NCBI GenBank assembly: GCA_009697505.1
Contig: SHUD01000014.1
Span: 1-49,406, forward strand
Source of the DNA: Bryobacterales bacterium
GTDB lineage: Bacteria; Acidobacteriota; Terriglobia; Bryobacterales; Bryobacteraceae
Length of the DNA stretch: 49,406 bases
Direction of reading: 5' to 3'
Positions 35,878 to 45,113 of this stretch are shown piece by piece. Numbering within the stretch: position 1 is the stretch's first letter; every line of letters starts with the position of its first letter. The notes beneath the pieces were generated by a model. The model ran no database searches. It was not told where the DNA came from and worked only from the letters and a program-made list of their open reading frames with translations. The position numbers and the translations under genes were made by a program.

Positions 35878-38607
35878 TTATTTCCTCACGGCCGATTCGA
35901 CGGCTTCCAGTTCCTTGCCCGCCTCAGCCCATTTGCCCTGCCCCATCAGTTCCCGATAGCGCTGGAGATGTGCACGGACATTGTCGATGCGGGGATCGGA
36001 AACCGGCGTCGACGCCGGCGTCACCGGCTGCCCGGGGGAAGAAGGCGGCGTCAAGACTTGCACCTGTTTTCCACCTTGCGCCGCCTGCAATTCGGCTAAA
36101 GCCTGGTCATAGGTGTCAGCGTAGATCAAAGTGTTGCCTCGCACCAGCGCCACCTTCTTTAGTTGCGGCATGCGCGCCTGCGCGGCCTGAATATAGATCG
36201 GCGCGACGTAGAGGAAGGTCTGGTCGATGGGCAACGTCAGCATCTGGCTGCGCAGCACCTGGGAACCCTGCTGATTCCATAGCGTCAGATCTTTGGAAAT
36301 ATTCTGATCCTGATTGATCAGCGCTTCCACTTGAAGCGGACCTTGGATGACCTCCTGCTTGGGCAATTGCAGGAATACCAGTTCACCGAGGTGGGCGCCG
36401 TCGCTGCGCGCGGCCATGAGACCAATGAGGTTCTGTTTGTTGCGCGGCGTGAACTGGGTCATGAGCAGAAATTCGGGCTCCTTTTCTCCCGGAAGCTCCG
36501 CGACCATATAGGTCGGCGGCACCGGTTCCGGTTGTCCTTGGGCGCCGGTGGTGAAGGTTGCGAGATCCCACAGATCGGCGCGGTTGTAATACGACTCCGG
36601 ATCGCGCATGTGATAGGTACGGTAGATCTCGGCCTGCACGCGAAACAGCATCTCCGGCGCGCGGGCATGCGCGCGCAGCCCGGCGGACATGGCGGAGGCT
36701 GGGCTAAACAACTCCGGGAATAAGTGCTGGTAGGCACGGATCAGGGGATCTTCCCCGTCGAACACATACAGGTGCACGTCGCCGTCGTAGGCGTCGACAA
36801 CGGCCTTAATCGAATTGCGGATATAGTTGAAGCGCCCGAGATTCTGCATCGACACGCTGCGCGAATAAGGATGCGAGTTACTGGTGGTGTAGCCGTCGAT
36901 GATCCAGACCAGGCGGCCCTCTTCGGTGTTCACCAAATAGGGGTCGTCATCCCATTCGAGAAACGGAGCCAGCGCAGCCACCCGCTCGCTTACGCGCCGG
37001 CGGATCATCATGCGGCTTTCCGGCGTGAGAGCGTTGGTGAGCAGAATGTTCCAGTCGCCCTCCGCCAATGCCGCGACGGTACGCGCTCGAAGGGACGACA
37101 TCGGGAACCCGCCCTTGCCTTCATAGCGCGTATTGACTTCGCTGGATCCTGAAGGATAGTTGAACTCCGGCTGTGCCGTGCGCACGAATACGGTCTGATC
37201 CATGGTCTCGCCGTAATAGATTTCCGGCCGCGCCACCTTCAGGCTTTTCGTGCGGACCACGGCAGGGGCGTCGCGCACCAGCAGTTCCGGCAATCCAGCC
37301 TCGCTGATGCGGTTGGCTTCCGCCATCGCGAACCCGTAGCCGTGCGTGAAGGTGAGAGCGCGGTTGATCCAGCGGCTGCGCGCGTCCCCCAACTGATTCA
37401 GATCCATCTCGCGCGGGGCCAGCAAGGTCTGCCGGAGCTTGCCGTCGATCTGGTAGCGGTCTACATCCGTGTCGACATATGTATAAGGACGCAGCGGCTG
37501 GCTTTGACTCAGCGTGTCGTGGAACGCCCGCCAGTCCCAAAGGCGGACATTTTCCAGGAGCGTCTTATTTTCCGCGAAATCAATGCGGCCCTCTTTCTGC
37601 GCGGCGAAATCCACCGTGCGGGCGCGCTGGTCAAGGCCGTATGCGGCACGCGTGGTTTCAATATGCCGCACGATGTACGGCTTTTCAAGCATCAGCTCAT
37701 TGGGACGCACATACAGGCTTCCCACCAAAGGCGGCAGGACCCAATCCACCACGAGAACCGCCGCACAGCCCATCGCCCATTTGCGGCGGCCGGCCAGCAC
37801 TAGAATCGCGGCCAAGACCGCCGCGCCCGCTTTTGCCATCTGCAGGGGCAAGCCCAGGTTCTGTTGCAGATAGTCGATACCGACCATCAGGTTGCCATGA
37901 TCGCTGAGCAGCAACTCATAACGCCCCAGCCAGAACTGTGCCGCGACGGCAACCAGAAACAGCGCTCCGAGTCCTTTGAGCAGTCCGGTCTCCAGGCGTC
38001 CGAGGCGGCGCAAATCGCTAAGGTCAATCTCCTGGCCCAGGACAAATCCCGGCATGTCACGCCGGAGCTGCCAGCCGCGCGCCGCCAGATAGTAGACCAG
38101 CCCGCCGGCGAAGGCCACCGTGGCCACGAATCCCAGCAGCATTCTATAAAACGGCAGCTCGAAAAAATAAAAAGAGAGAGGTTTTTGGAACACCGGATCG
38201 GACCAAGTGGCCGCCCCGACGCCTTGACCACCCACATACCGCGCAATGGTCCAGCCCTCGACGGTCGCCAGCGCGATGATCAGGGAAACGACCGCTACGG
38301 CCACCGTGCTCAGCCGTGCATAAGCCGTGTGCGCTCCCAGGCGTTCCCCGGCGTGCTTCATGCCGCGCGCGTGCGCCACCCACAAGACGGCGAACACGAT
38401 CACCCACGCGGCAAGCCCCGGCAGGTAACGGTAGCCGGTCATGCGGATCCAGGTAGGCACCTGCCCCATCTCGCCCCACCAGAAATAGTCGATCATCCAC
38501 CCGCAGATCGAGCGACTGAAAAACAGTACGGCCAGGATCGCGGCGATGACCACCACAATCGCCGCTTGCGGATTCCTGCGGCCCGAGGGAAGCTCTGCAA
38601 AGGACAT
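35878..38607 (-). CDS. UPF0182 (COG1615) large membrane protein
   Basis: 909 aa. The N-terminal third has about seven membrane helices starting at AAIVVVIAAILAVLFFSRS; the rest is a large domain on the outer face, with UPF0182 features such as YVRPNELMLEKPYIVRHIE, RTVDFAAQKEGRIDF, TYTDVDVDRYQIDG-like and FPELFSPASAMSAGLRAH. Length agrees with the family (about 900-1000 aa). Function unknown in all species. It starts the ten-gene minus-strand run and diverges from the HEVDE metalloprotease gene. Confidence 0.93.
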   Translation of the reverse strand: MSFAELPSGRRNPQAAIVVVIAAILAVLFFSRSICGWMIDYFWWGEMGQVPTWIRMTGYRYLPGLAAWVIVFAVLWVAHARGMKHAGERLGAHTAYARLSTVAVAVVSLIIALATVEGWTIARYVGGQGVGAATWSDPVFQKPLSFYFFELPFYRMLLGFVATVAFAGGLVYYLAARGWQLRRDMPGFVLGQEIDLSDLRRLGRLETGLLKGLGALFLVAVAAQFWLGRYELLLSDHGNLMVGIDYLQQNLGLPLQMAKAGAAVLAAILVLAGRRKWAMGCAAVLVVDWVLPPLVGSLYVRPNELMLEKPYIVRHIETTRAAYGLDQRARTVDFAAQKEGRIDFAENKTLLENVRLWDWRAFHDTLSQSQPLRPYTYVDTDVDRYQIDGKLRQTLLAPREMDLNQLGDARSRWINRALTFTHGYGFAMAEANRISEAGLPELLVRDAPAVVRTKSLKVARPEIYYGETMDQTVFVRTAQPEFNYPSGSSEVNTRYEGKGGFPMSSLRARTVAALAEGDWNILLTNALTPESRMMIRRRVSERVAALAPFLEWDDDPYLVNTEEGRLVWIIDGYTTSNSHPYSRSVSMQNLGRFNYIRNSIKAVVDAYDGDVHLYVFDGEDPLIRAYQHLFPELFSPASAMSAGLRAHARAPEMLFRVQAEIYRTYHMRDPESYYNRADLWDLATFTTGAQGQPEPVPPTYMVAELPGEKEPEFLLMTQFTPRNKQNLIGLMAARSDGAHLGELVFLQLPKQEVIQGPLQVEALINQDQNISKDLTLWNQQGSQVLRSQMLTLPIDQTFLYVAPIYIQAAQARMPQLKKVALVRGNTLIYADTYDQALAELQAAQGGKQVQVLTPPSSPGQPVTPASTPVSDPRIDNVRAHLQRYRELMGQGKWAEAGKELEAVESAVRK

Positions 38608-38703
38608 AGCAACCTAAGAGTACACCGAATGGATGCCGGGAACGGTTACAACCGGAGCCGCTCACTAGGACTGAGGCGTGCCCCCGGCCGCACGGGAAAA
38701 TTA

Positions 38704-38732
38704 TTGACCGATAATGGGGATTGCAGTAAACT
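38704..38732 (+). promoter_or_regulatory. Sigma-70-type promoter of the HEVDE metalloprotease gene
   Basis: TTGACC (38704-38709, 5/6), 17-bp spacer, TAAACT (38727-38732, 4/6), then a 31-bp leader ending in CGGAGG and ATG at 38764. This is the best promoter-plus-ribosome-site arrangement in the window. Confidence 0.6.
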
Positions 38733-38763
38733 GGGGATTTTTCCTGGTAACGGAGGAACAACC

Positions 38764-41700
38764 ATGCAATATTCTGGCCGAAGGGCTTGGAACATTTCTG
38801 TAACACTCGCCCTAGCCTGCTCCCTTGTTGCTGTGGGACAATCCACTGCGGATTCATCCCAAGAAAGCGCGATCCGGTCATCCACGGGAATCGCCGACCC
38901 AGACGGTCAGCCGCACTTCAACGGATCATCAGGGATGCCTGTGGACACTTCGGCTTTGCCTGCCGGTGCGGCCGCGACGCGCACCGCCGCCACGGCGTCG
39001 GGAATTACGTTTGTTTGCGACCCGACGGTCATTGCCGTCGCGGGAGTCTGCGATACCTTGAATACCAGAATTGCGGGGCTTTATGCCAGCACGTTTTCAA
39101 ACGCAAATGCAAACATATACATCAAGTTCGGTAGTACCGGACTCGGCCAGAGCGGGGGCGTCTTGACTCTCGTTACCTATAGCAGCTTCCGGGCGGCGTT
39201 GGAACGGCGCCTCACAAGCGCCAACGATATCAAAGCATTTACGAGCAGCGTGACGCCCACGAATCCCTACGGTAGCAGTTACCGGGTCGGCTTACAGAGT
39301 GCAGTGGCGGGAGCGCTGGGCCTTACGCAATTCGGCACCAAACCAGACGGAAATTTATGCACCATCGGCACGAGTGAATGTTATGACGGAATCATTACCA
39401 TCAGCAGCGCGATGCAGTCCGCCGGAAGGTTGTATTACCGCACGGGTGGAACCATCGGATTGAGCCAGTTCGATTTCTATAGCGTCGTTGAGCATGAAGT
39501 GGATGAGGTACTGGGCACGATCTCTTGTGCCTTTGGGTGCGGCGGCAGTGGGTATATTGCACCCGCCGATTTGTTTCGCTATCACAGCGACGGAACCCGC
39601 GGCCTTGGGCCCGGCACCAATGCTCCGTGCTCCTCGCCCAACAGCAGCAACGCCTGCTTTTCCCTGGACGGGGTCCAAATGCTGCAGCAGTACAACAATG
39701 TAGACAACGGACAGGACGAGGGAGATTGGTTTACCGATTGCGCAAAGTCACTCGTCCAGGATGCCGTCGGCTGCCCTGGAGTCGCCAATGTCGACATTTC
39801 TCCATCGGCGGAGATCCTGGTTCTGGATGTGGTTGGATACGATCTGGTTAACAAGCCGGCCATACCGGTCACCGCTCTCACCAGCGTGACTTCGGATTCC
39901 AATGGCGCGGTAAGCGGCAGCTGCGCTACGCCTCCCGTGAACGCGAGCTTCACTGCTTCTTCCTTGAGAGCCTGGGTGTACTTCACAGTGACCGGAGCAG
40001 CCTCCGGAGAACCCGCGCAAGTTCAGTTCCTGCGGCCGGACGGCACCGTCCACACGACGACATCGCTCACCTCCACGACAACAGGCTTCCAATGTTTTTC
40101 CGCTTCGTTATCGATTAAAGATGCCAGCGCGGCGTCGCTTGCGGGAATCTGGAAAGTGCGGGTTTTATGGGGCAACTCGTCCACACCTCTATTTTCATTA
40201 ACCTTCACCATCAGCGCCTCCAATTGCACATACTCTCTGGAGGCAGGCGGGCGGGTTTTCGATTCATCGGGCGGAGCCGGAGTAATCCAGGTTCAGGCGC
40301 AGCCAAATTGTTTCTGGACGATTGCGAACGCGCCCGCATGGGTGAGCCTTTTGGATAGTGGAGGAGGCGGTACGGCTGCGGCCACTTTCACGGTCGCCCC
40401 GAATTCGGGGTCAGGGCGTAGCGGCCAGCTCAGTGTCGCGGGAGCGACCTTCACCATCGAACAGCAGGCCGCCTTTATTTTTGGGCTCAGCTTCGTGGGC
40501 TCCATGCCGCACATCGCGGCGAAGGATGTTTGGACCACCACGTTTACTCTTGTGAACAAAGGCACAACCAGCGCCACTGCCCGTTTGAGCCTGTTCGGCG
40601 ATCCGTCAGGCGCACTCACGTTGCCGCTTCTATTCCCGCAAACGGCTTCATCGTCGTCGCCTCTGCTGGCTTCTTCCCTGGACCGGAACATTGCAGGGAG
40701 GGCCTCTCTTTTTATGACCAGCGGTGGCCCGCAGACACCCCCGGTTCAGGTTGGCTCGGCCCAACTGTCAGCCACCGGCAACATCGACGGCTTCGCCGTT
40801 TTCCATTTGATCCCCGGCGATCAGGAAGCGGTGGTGCCGCTGGAGACACGGAACGCAGGTTCCTACGCATTGGCATTCGACAACACAGGTGGAGTTGTGC
40901 TGGGCGTGGCCTTGCAGAATGTTTCGTCTTCTTTTGCCACCATACCGGTGATGATCCGGGATGACACCGGCGCGGTCATCAGCGAGCCGGGAACCACACT
41001 CTCCCTGGCCTCCAGCGGCCACACGTCGTTCGTGCTGTCGCAGCAATATCCGTTCACGGCGAACAAGCGCGGCACCATCGAGTTCGCCACTCCCCCCGGC
41101 GGCCAGATCAGCGTGCTGGGCATCCGCACGACGCCGCTCATCAAGGCCAACGGGACGAACACGCTCACGCTGACGACGATTCCCGCTTTGGCCAATGTCG
41201 GCACCGGCGGCGGCAGCATCGCGCACATTGCGACGGGCGCCGGCTGGCAAACCACCTTTGTCCTGGTGAATACGGGCGCCACCCCGGCGCAGGCGACCTT
41301 GAAATTCTTCGCCACGGGAACGGGGACGCCGCTCTCCATTCCGCTCACGTTTCCGCAGACGGGGAGTTCCTCCAACGCGAACACCATCACCCAACCGCTG
41401 GCCGCCGGAGCCTCCTTGATTGTGCAGAGCGCGGCGCCGGCCAGCGACCCCGCGGCCACCATCGGTTCCGCGCAGCTCACCACCACCGGCAACGTCGGCG
41501 GCTTTGTGATTTTCCGCTACAATCCCAACGGCCAGGAAGCCGTGGTGCCCTTGGAAACCCGTAGCTCCGCCAATGGATTCGTGATCGCATTTGACAATAC
41601 CGGGGGCACCGCGACCGGGCTCGCGGTCAACAGCGTCTCATCGCAACCGGCCAGCGTGCCGGTGATTGTACGTGACGATACGGGCAGCCTGATTGCCAGC

Positions 41701-41886
41701 GACGCGCTCAGCCTGGCCGCCAATGGCCACCTGGCCTTCACCTTGGGGATCGATAAATTCCCCGTCGCGGCCGGCAAGCGCGGAACCATTGAATTCGTGG
41801 CCCCGTTTGGAGCGCAAATTGGAGCGCTGGGCATCCGCATTCCGCCCGCGCTCACGTTTACGACGCTGCCGGCATTGGCGAAGTAG
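38764..41886 (+). CDS. Secreted HEVDE metalloprotease with BACON domain and two C-terminal repeats
   Basis: 1040 aa from ATG 38764; the frame is open 300 codons further upstream opposite UPF0182, but the promoter, GGAGG and signal peptide (ISVTLALACSLVAVG) fix this start. Residues about 80-360 resemble the NF038122 metalloprotease family, with EHEVDEVLG at 243-251 (His244, Glu245, Glu248 as likely metal and catalytic residues). A BACON-type beta domain lies at about 488-567 (FWTIANAPAWVSLLD). Two similar blocks of about 235 residues follow (572-808 and 811-1040), each with IA...W.TTF.LVN.G, QEAVVPLETR and KRGTIEF. No anchor is seen at the C-terminus. Probably a secreted, surface-binding protease. 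Confidence 0.85.
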   Translation: MQYSGRRAWNISVTLALACSLVAVGQSTADSSQESAIRSSTGIADPDGQPHFNGSSGMPVDTSALPAGAAATRTAATASGITFVCDPTVIAVAGVCDTLNTRIAGLYASTFSNANANIYIKFGSTGLGQSGGVLTLVTYSSFRAALERRLTSANDIKAFTSSVTPTNPYGSSYRVGLQSAVAGALGLTQFGTKPDGNLCTIGTSECYDGIITISSAMQSAGRLYYRTGGTIGLSQFDFYSVVEHEVDEVLGTISCAFGCGGSGYIAPADLFRYHSDGTRGLGPGTNAPCSSPNSSNACFSLDGVQMLQQYNNVDNGQDEGDWFTDCAKSLVQDAVGCPGVANVDISPSAEILVLDVVGYDLVNKPAIPVTALTSVTSDSNGAVSGSCATPPVNASFTASSLRAWVYFTVTGAASGEPAQVQFLRPDGTVHTTTSLTSTTTGFQCFSASLSIKDASAASLAGIWKVRVLWGNSSTPLFSLTFTISASNCTYSLEAGGRVFDSSGGAGVIQVQAQPNCFWTIANAPAWVSLLDSGGGGTAAATFTVAPNSGSGRSGQLSVAGATFTIEQQAAFIFGLSFVGSMPHIAAKDVWTTTFTLVNKGTTSATARLSLFGDPSGALTLPLLFPQTASSSSPLLASSLDRNIAGRASLFMTSGGPQTPPVQVGSAQLSATGNIDGFAVFHLIPGDQEAVVPLETRNAGSYALAFDNTGGVVLGVALQNVSSSFATIPVMIRDDTGAVISEPGTTLSLASSGHTSFVLSQQYPFTANKRGTIEFATPPGGQISVLGIRTTPLIKANGTNTLTLTTIPALANVGTGGGSIAHIATGAGWQTTFVLVNTGATPAQATLKFFATGTGTPLSIPLTFPQTGSSSNANTITQPLAAGASLIVQSAAPASDPAATIGSAQLTTTGNVGGFVIFRYNPNGQEAVVPLETRSSANGFVIAFDNTGGTATGLAVNSVSSQPASVPVIVRDDTGSLIASDALSLAANGHLAFTLGIDKFPVAAGKRGTIEFVAPFGAQIGALGIRIPPALTFTTLPALAK

Positions 41887-41893
41887 TAGAGAT

Positions 41894-42949
41894 TTAGAGT
41901 AGCCGGAAGTTGACTTCGATGGTGGCCATGACGGGGACCGGCTTGCCGTCCTTCATGCCGGGCTTGAAGCGCCATTTTTCGACCGCTTCAATAGCTTTCT
42001 GATCCAGGCCCAAGCCCAACGAGCGCAGCACCTTCAGGTTCTGCGGACGCCCCTGGTCATCGACCACCAGCGCCAGTATCACGGTGCCTTGCCACTTGGC
42101 CTTGCGGGCTTCTTCGGAATACTCGGGCTCGACTTTGCTCAGTACGCTCGGGGCCGAGACACCGCCGCCAATGCGATAAGCTCCGCCGCCGAATCCGCCG
42201 CCACTGCCCGGTCCAACGCCCGCACCCTTGCCAGGGCCGACACCGCCACCACTGCCACTGCCGATACCACCGCCGAATCCGATGCCGTTGGAGGGAATTC
42301 CCAGCCGGCTAATCGGGTCCCCATAGTTGTTGGCCTGGATGTTCGGCACATCGTCGGGAGCGATCACGGTCGGGATCATGGGCAGCTTGGGATCGGGAAT
42401 AGGATCCACGCGTGGAGGCGTGAACTGCCGCGGCGCCGGCTTGGGCAGCTTGCCCTTGCTGGCATCCAGAGGCTGCCGGGCTCCACCGCCACCGCCACCG
42501 CTGGAAGCCTGCTTCTTCTGCTGCGACAGGTAGGGCCGCAGATCCACCTCAAGGGCTGTGACCTGCTGCTTTACCAGATCCTGCACCGGCTTGAGCGAGG
42601 CCACAAACAGGAGGAGAGCGACCGCGCCCACGTGAATGAGTAGCGAAGCCACGCCAGCGCGGCTTTCATTGCCGGCGTAAATCTTGATTTCTTCGATCGG
42701 AACCGGCTTCGAGGTCAGTTCCAGCGGAGGCAACTTGGGCGGACTGATCAGGTCCTTTATGTTCTGGAAAATCTCCAGAAACCAGAGTTTTTCAACCGAA
42801 TCTGGCGGCAGCAGGTGCGCGAGGTGATCCTTGGGACCATAGCCGGCCACTTTAGGTTCCTTCAGGTCTTGTTCAGGCACCGACACACCCGTATCCAGCT
42901 CCACGCTATTAGGACGTGAGAAGCGGGCAAAATGTTGCACGCACTCCAA
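41894..42949 (-). CDS. TonB-family energy transducer
   Basis: 351 aa as the open frame from TTG 42949; GTG codons further in are possible starts, so the N-terminus is uncertain. One membrane helix (VASLLIHVGAVALLLFVASL) lies unusually far in, near residue 115, after a cytoplasmic N-terminal segment. A Pro/Lys- and Gly-rich spacer follows (GGIGSGSGGGVGPGKGAGVG), then a TonB C-terminal domain near 275-351 (VEPEYSEEARKAKWQGTVIL, EKWRFKPGM). No ExbB/ExbD genes are adjacent. It couples inner membrane energy to outer membrane receptors. Converges with the metalloprotease gene. Confidence 0.9.
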   Translation of the reverse strand: MECVQHFARFSRPNSVELDTGVSVPEQDLKEPKVAGYGPKDHLAHLLPPDSVEKLWFLEIFQNIKDLISPPKLPPLELTSKPVPIEEIKIYAGNESRAGVASLLIHVGAVALLLFVASLKPVQDLVKQQVTALEVDLRPYLSQQKKQASSGGGGGGARQPLDASKGKLPKPAPRQFTPPRVDPIPDPKLPMIPTVIAPDDVPNIQANNYGDPISRLGIPSNGIGFGGGIGSGSGGGVGPGKGAGVGPGSGGGFGGGAYRIGGGVSAPSVLSKVEPEYSEEARKAKWQGTVILALVVDDQGRPQNLKVLRSLGLGLDQKAIEAVEKWRFKPGMKDGKPVPVMATIEVNFRLL

Positions 42950-43005
42950 CTTCTCGCGTCTCTAATTGGAGTCTAGCATACACCTTCTCGGCGGATTCAC
43001 CATCT

Positions 43006-43653
43006 TCACGGGATGTCAAGAAAGCAGGCCACTTCCCGCCACAAGCCGTCCAAGACGTCAGTGAGTTCGTGGCCGGAGGGGAACAGCGCCAGCCGGACCG
43101 AGGGGTGTTCTTTCGCAAAATCTTGCGAACCCGCCGCGGGAACCACGGGGTCTTCCGTTCCCTGAAGGATCAGCGCCCGCTGGGAGAAGTCCGGAACGCC
43201 GGGATAGCGTGCGCCGTCCTCCAGAAATTGATAGCCCAAGCGCCTCTCAGCCTTGGCTCCATAGTGATAGATGGGGAACCAGCCTTGGGTTTTCCAGCGG
43301 ACTATTTCCTCTGGGCTGAGCCGTGCTTTCCAACGGTTCAGAAAATCGAAAGCGGGCGCCATCAGGATCAGGCGATCCACCGCCTGTGCATGCGTCGCGG
43401 CAAACGTCGTTGCAAACAACGCCGCCAGGTAACCGCCCAGGCTCGAACCCATCAAGACGACTCCGGAAGCGCCATCCCCAACCGCACTGTGGATTACCTC
43501 AAGCTGGCTGGTAATCGTCAGCCCCTCAAAATCCCCTTGGTCCAATGCGGGCGCTGCAAACGGGATGCCCGCCTGGCGGAATTTTTCGCCGAAGAACCGC
43601 GCTTTGCTCGATTGCGGACTGGAGGCTAACCCGTGCAAGTAGACGATGCGCAT
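43006..43653 (-). CDS. YqiA/YcfP-like alpha/beta-hydrolase (esterase)
   Basis: 215 aa, cytoplasmic. N-terminal MRIVYLHGLASSPQSSKA, nucleophile elbow MGSSLGGYLA, acid in LQGTEDPVVP and His in FPSGHELTD make a complete catalytic triad. The family comprises small esterases active on short acyl esters. ATG 43653 shares a base with the stop of the upstream gene (TGATG); a GTG one codon earlier is possible. Confidence 0.87.
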   Translation of the reverse strand: MRIVYLHGLASSPQSSKARFFGEKFRQAGIPFAAPALDQGDFEGLTITSQLEVIHSAVGDGASGVVLMGSSLGGYLAALFATTFAATHAQAVDRLILMAPAFDFLNRWKARLSPEEIVRWKTQGWFPIYHYGAKAERRLGYQFLEDGARYPGVPDFSQRALILQGTEDPVVPAAGSQDFAKEHPSVRLALFPSGHELTDVLDGLWREVACFLDIP

Positions 43654-44525
43654 CACTTATTGGTTCTGGGCGGCATTCCGAAGCGGTGAAATGCCGCAAA
43701 AGTGATGGTGTTCTCCAGCACGGGCGCCCCCGCGCGCAGTTCACGATGGCTGATCTTGGAAGGGAGGACGGTGCCGAAGTCGCTGGGCGCGTAATCAACA
43801 GTGGCTTCCTCGCGCACGGCCGGTTCGGCGTTGGTGCCGGTAGCGTTGAGAGTCACACGAAAAAGAAGACCATCGGATTCGCGAACCCAGATTTCCCCCT
43901 CCACACTCAGGCGCCGCGCCTGACCGCCTTGATAAACCGACAAGGCCCGCGGCCCGTCGATCTGCTTATAGCGGAACGCATCCAAGCGGGTGGGCGCCAT
44001 CATGCGCGGCCCCAGGTAGGTGATTTCATAGCGCTCGATATTTGCGCGGTTGAATAAGAGCAGAAGCTGCCCGAAATCGGTTGCCGCGCCCTTCAGTCCG
44101 TATTTTTCCAGTTGCTGCAGCGAGCGCCTTCCGCGCTCGTCTTCGCCGGCGGTGATCAGGCGGGCGAGATCATCCTGCGCCTTGCGCTCGTCGGCAACCT
44201 GTCTTCCGTCGACGAATGTCACTTGCCGCAATTCATGAATCGCCTCCCCCAGCAGGGCGAATCCGTACTGCGATACGATTTCGCGCTCCTGCCAGTAAGG
44301 TTCCGGCACCTGATCCACAGCTTTACCAATGCGAATCCTGCGGCGCGGGGGAGTGACCAGCGCCCGTTGGTGGAACACTTCCCGGCCCACCACCTGGGGC
44401 GCATTTTTCTGGAATGCATCGGCTTCCTGCGCCAGGCGTTCAATCAACTTCTGCGTGCGCTCGTCGGCCCGCAGAACCGAGCCACACAACGACAAGGCGA
44501 ACAGCAAAAGGGCCAATACGCGCAT
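43653..44525 (-). CDS. Secreted protein of unknown function
   Basis: 290 aa from ATG 44525 (MRVLALLLFALSLCGSVLRA, signal peptide). The mature part has a Glu/Arg-rich N-terminal half and a beta-rich C-terminal half with RRLSVEGEIWVRESDGLLF and VREEATVDYAPSDFGTVLP, a pattern like acidobacterial outer-membrane or lipoprotein-type carriers of the LolA kind. I do not recognise a specific family. It is translationally linked to the esterase gene. Confidence 0.7.
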   Translation of the reverse strand: MRVLALLLFALSLCGSVLRADERTQKLIERLAQEADAFQKNAPQVVGREVFHQRALVTPPRRRIRIGKAVDQVPEPYWQEREIVSQYGFALLGEAIHELRQVTFVDGRQVADERKAQDDLARLITAGEDERGRRSLQQLEKYGLKGAATDFGQLLLLFNRANIERYEITYLGPRMMAPTRLDAFRYKQIDGPRALSVYQGGQARRLSVEGEIWVRESDGLLFRVTLNATGTNAEPAVREEATVDYAPSDFGTVLPSKISHRELRAGAPVLENTITFAAFHRFGMPPRTNK

Positions 44526-44582
44526 ATACCTGAGGATACCTGATAACATAGGGATTCACGCCTCTCTTTCATTGTTTTCATC

Positions 44583-45113
44583 ATGATCCGTTCGCTTCGT
44601 GGCATTGCCCCCAAGATCGCTGTCTCTGCTTATGTCGACCCCAGCGCAATGGTGGCCGGTAACGTTACGCTAGGCGAGCGTTCCAGCATCTGGTTCAACG
44701 CGTCCGTGCGCGGCGACAACGACATCATCAGTATCGGCGACGAAAGCAACATTCAGGACAACTGCGTCCTGCATTGCGATACCGGAGTCCCGCTGAAAAT
44801 TGGCCACCGCGTGACGGTGGGGCACTCCGTGGTTCTGCACGCCTGCACGATCGAAGACGATGCTTTGATCGGAATTGGGGCAATCGTACTCAACGACGCC
44901 GTCATCGGAAAAGGCGCGGTGGTCGCCGCCGGAGCCGTGGTTCCCGAGGGCATGCAGGTCCCGCCGGAAACATTGGTGGTGGGCGTTCCGGCCAAGCCCA
45001 AGCGCCGCGTAACAGCCGAAGAGAAAGTCCGTTTCGAGGACGGCGTGCGGCATTACGTGGAACGGACAGCGATCTTCAAGGCCGAACCCCCAATGAAAGA
45101 CGCTCCGCGATGA
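44583..45113 (+). CDS. Gamma-carbonic-anhydrase-like hexapeptide-repeat protein
   Basis: 176 aa left-handed beta-helix: successive hexapeptide turns from VDPSAMVAGNVTLGERSSI on. Putative metal ligands are His in NCVLHCD and two His in TVGHSVVLHAC, as in the gamma-CA family; typical YrdA/PaaY-like size, with a C-terminal helix. Whether it hydrates CO2 or is an acyl-carrier-type relative cannot be told. Its stop overlaps the hisS start as ATGA. Confidence 0.9.
   Translation: MIRSLRGIAPKIAVSAYVDPSAMVAGNVTLGERSSIWFNASVRGDNDIISIGDESNIQDNCVLHCDTGVPLKIGHRVTVGHSVVLHACTIEDDALIGIGAIVLNDAVIGKGAVVAAGAVVPEGMQVPPETLVVGVPAKPKRRVTAEEKVRFEDGVRHYVERTAIFKAEPPMKDAPR

Noticed and set aside
37864-38763. Upstream 300-codon open extension of the metalloprotease frame
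   Set aside because: It is antisense to UPF0182, lacks family features and the promoter, GGAGG and signal peptide all point to the start at 38764.
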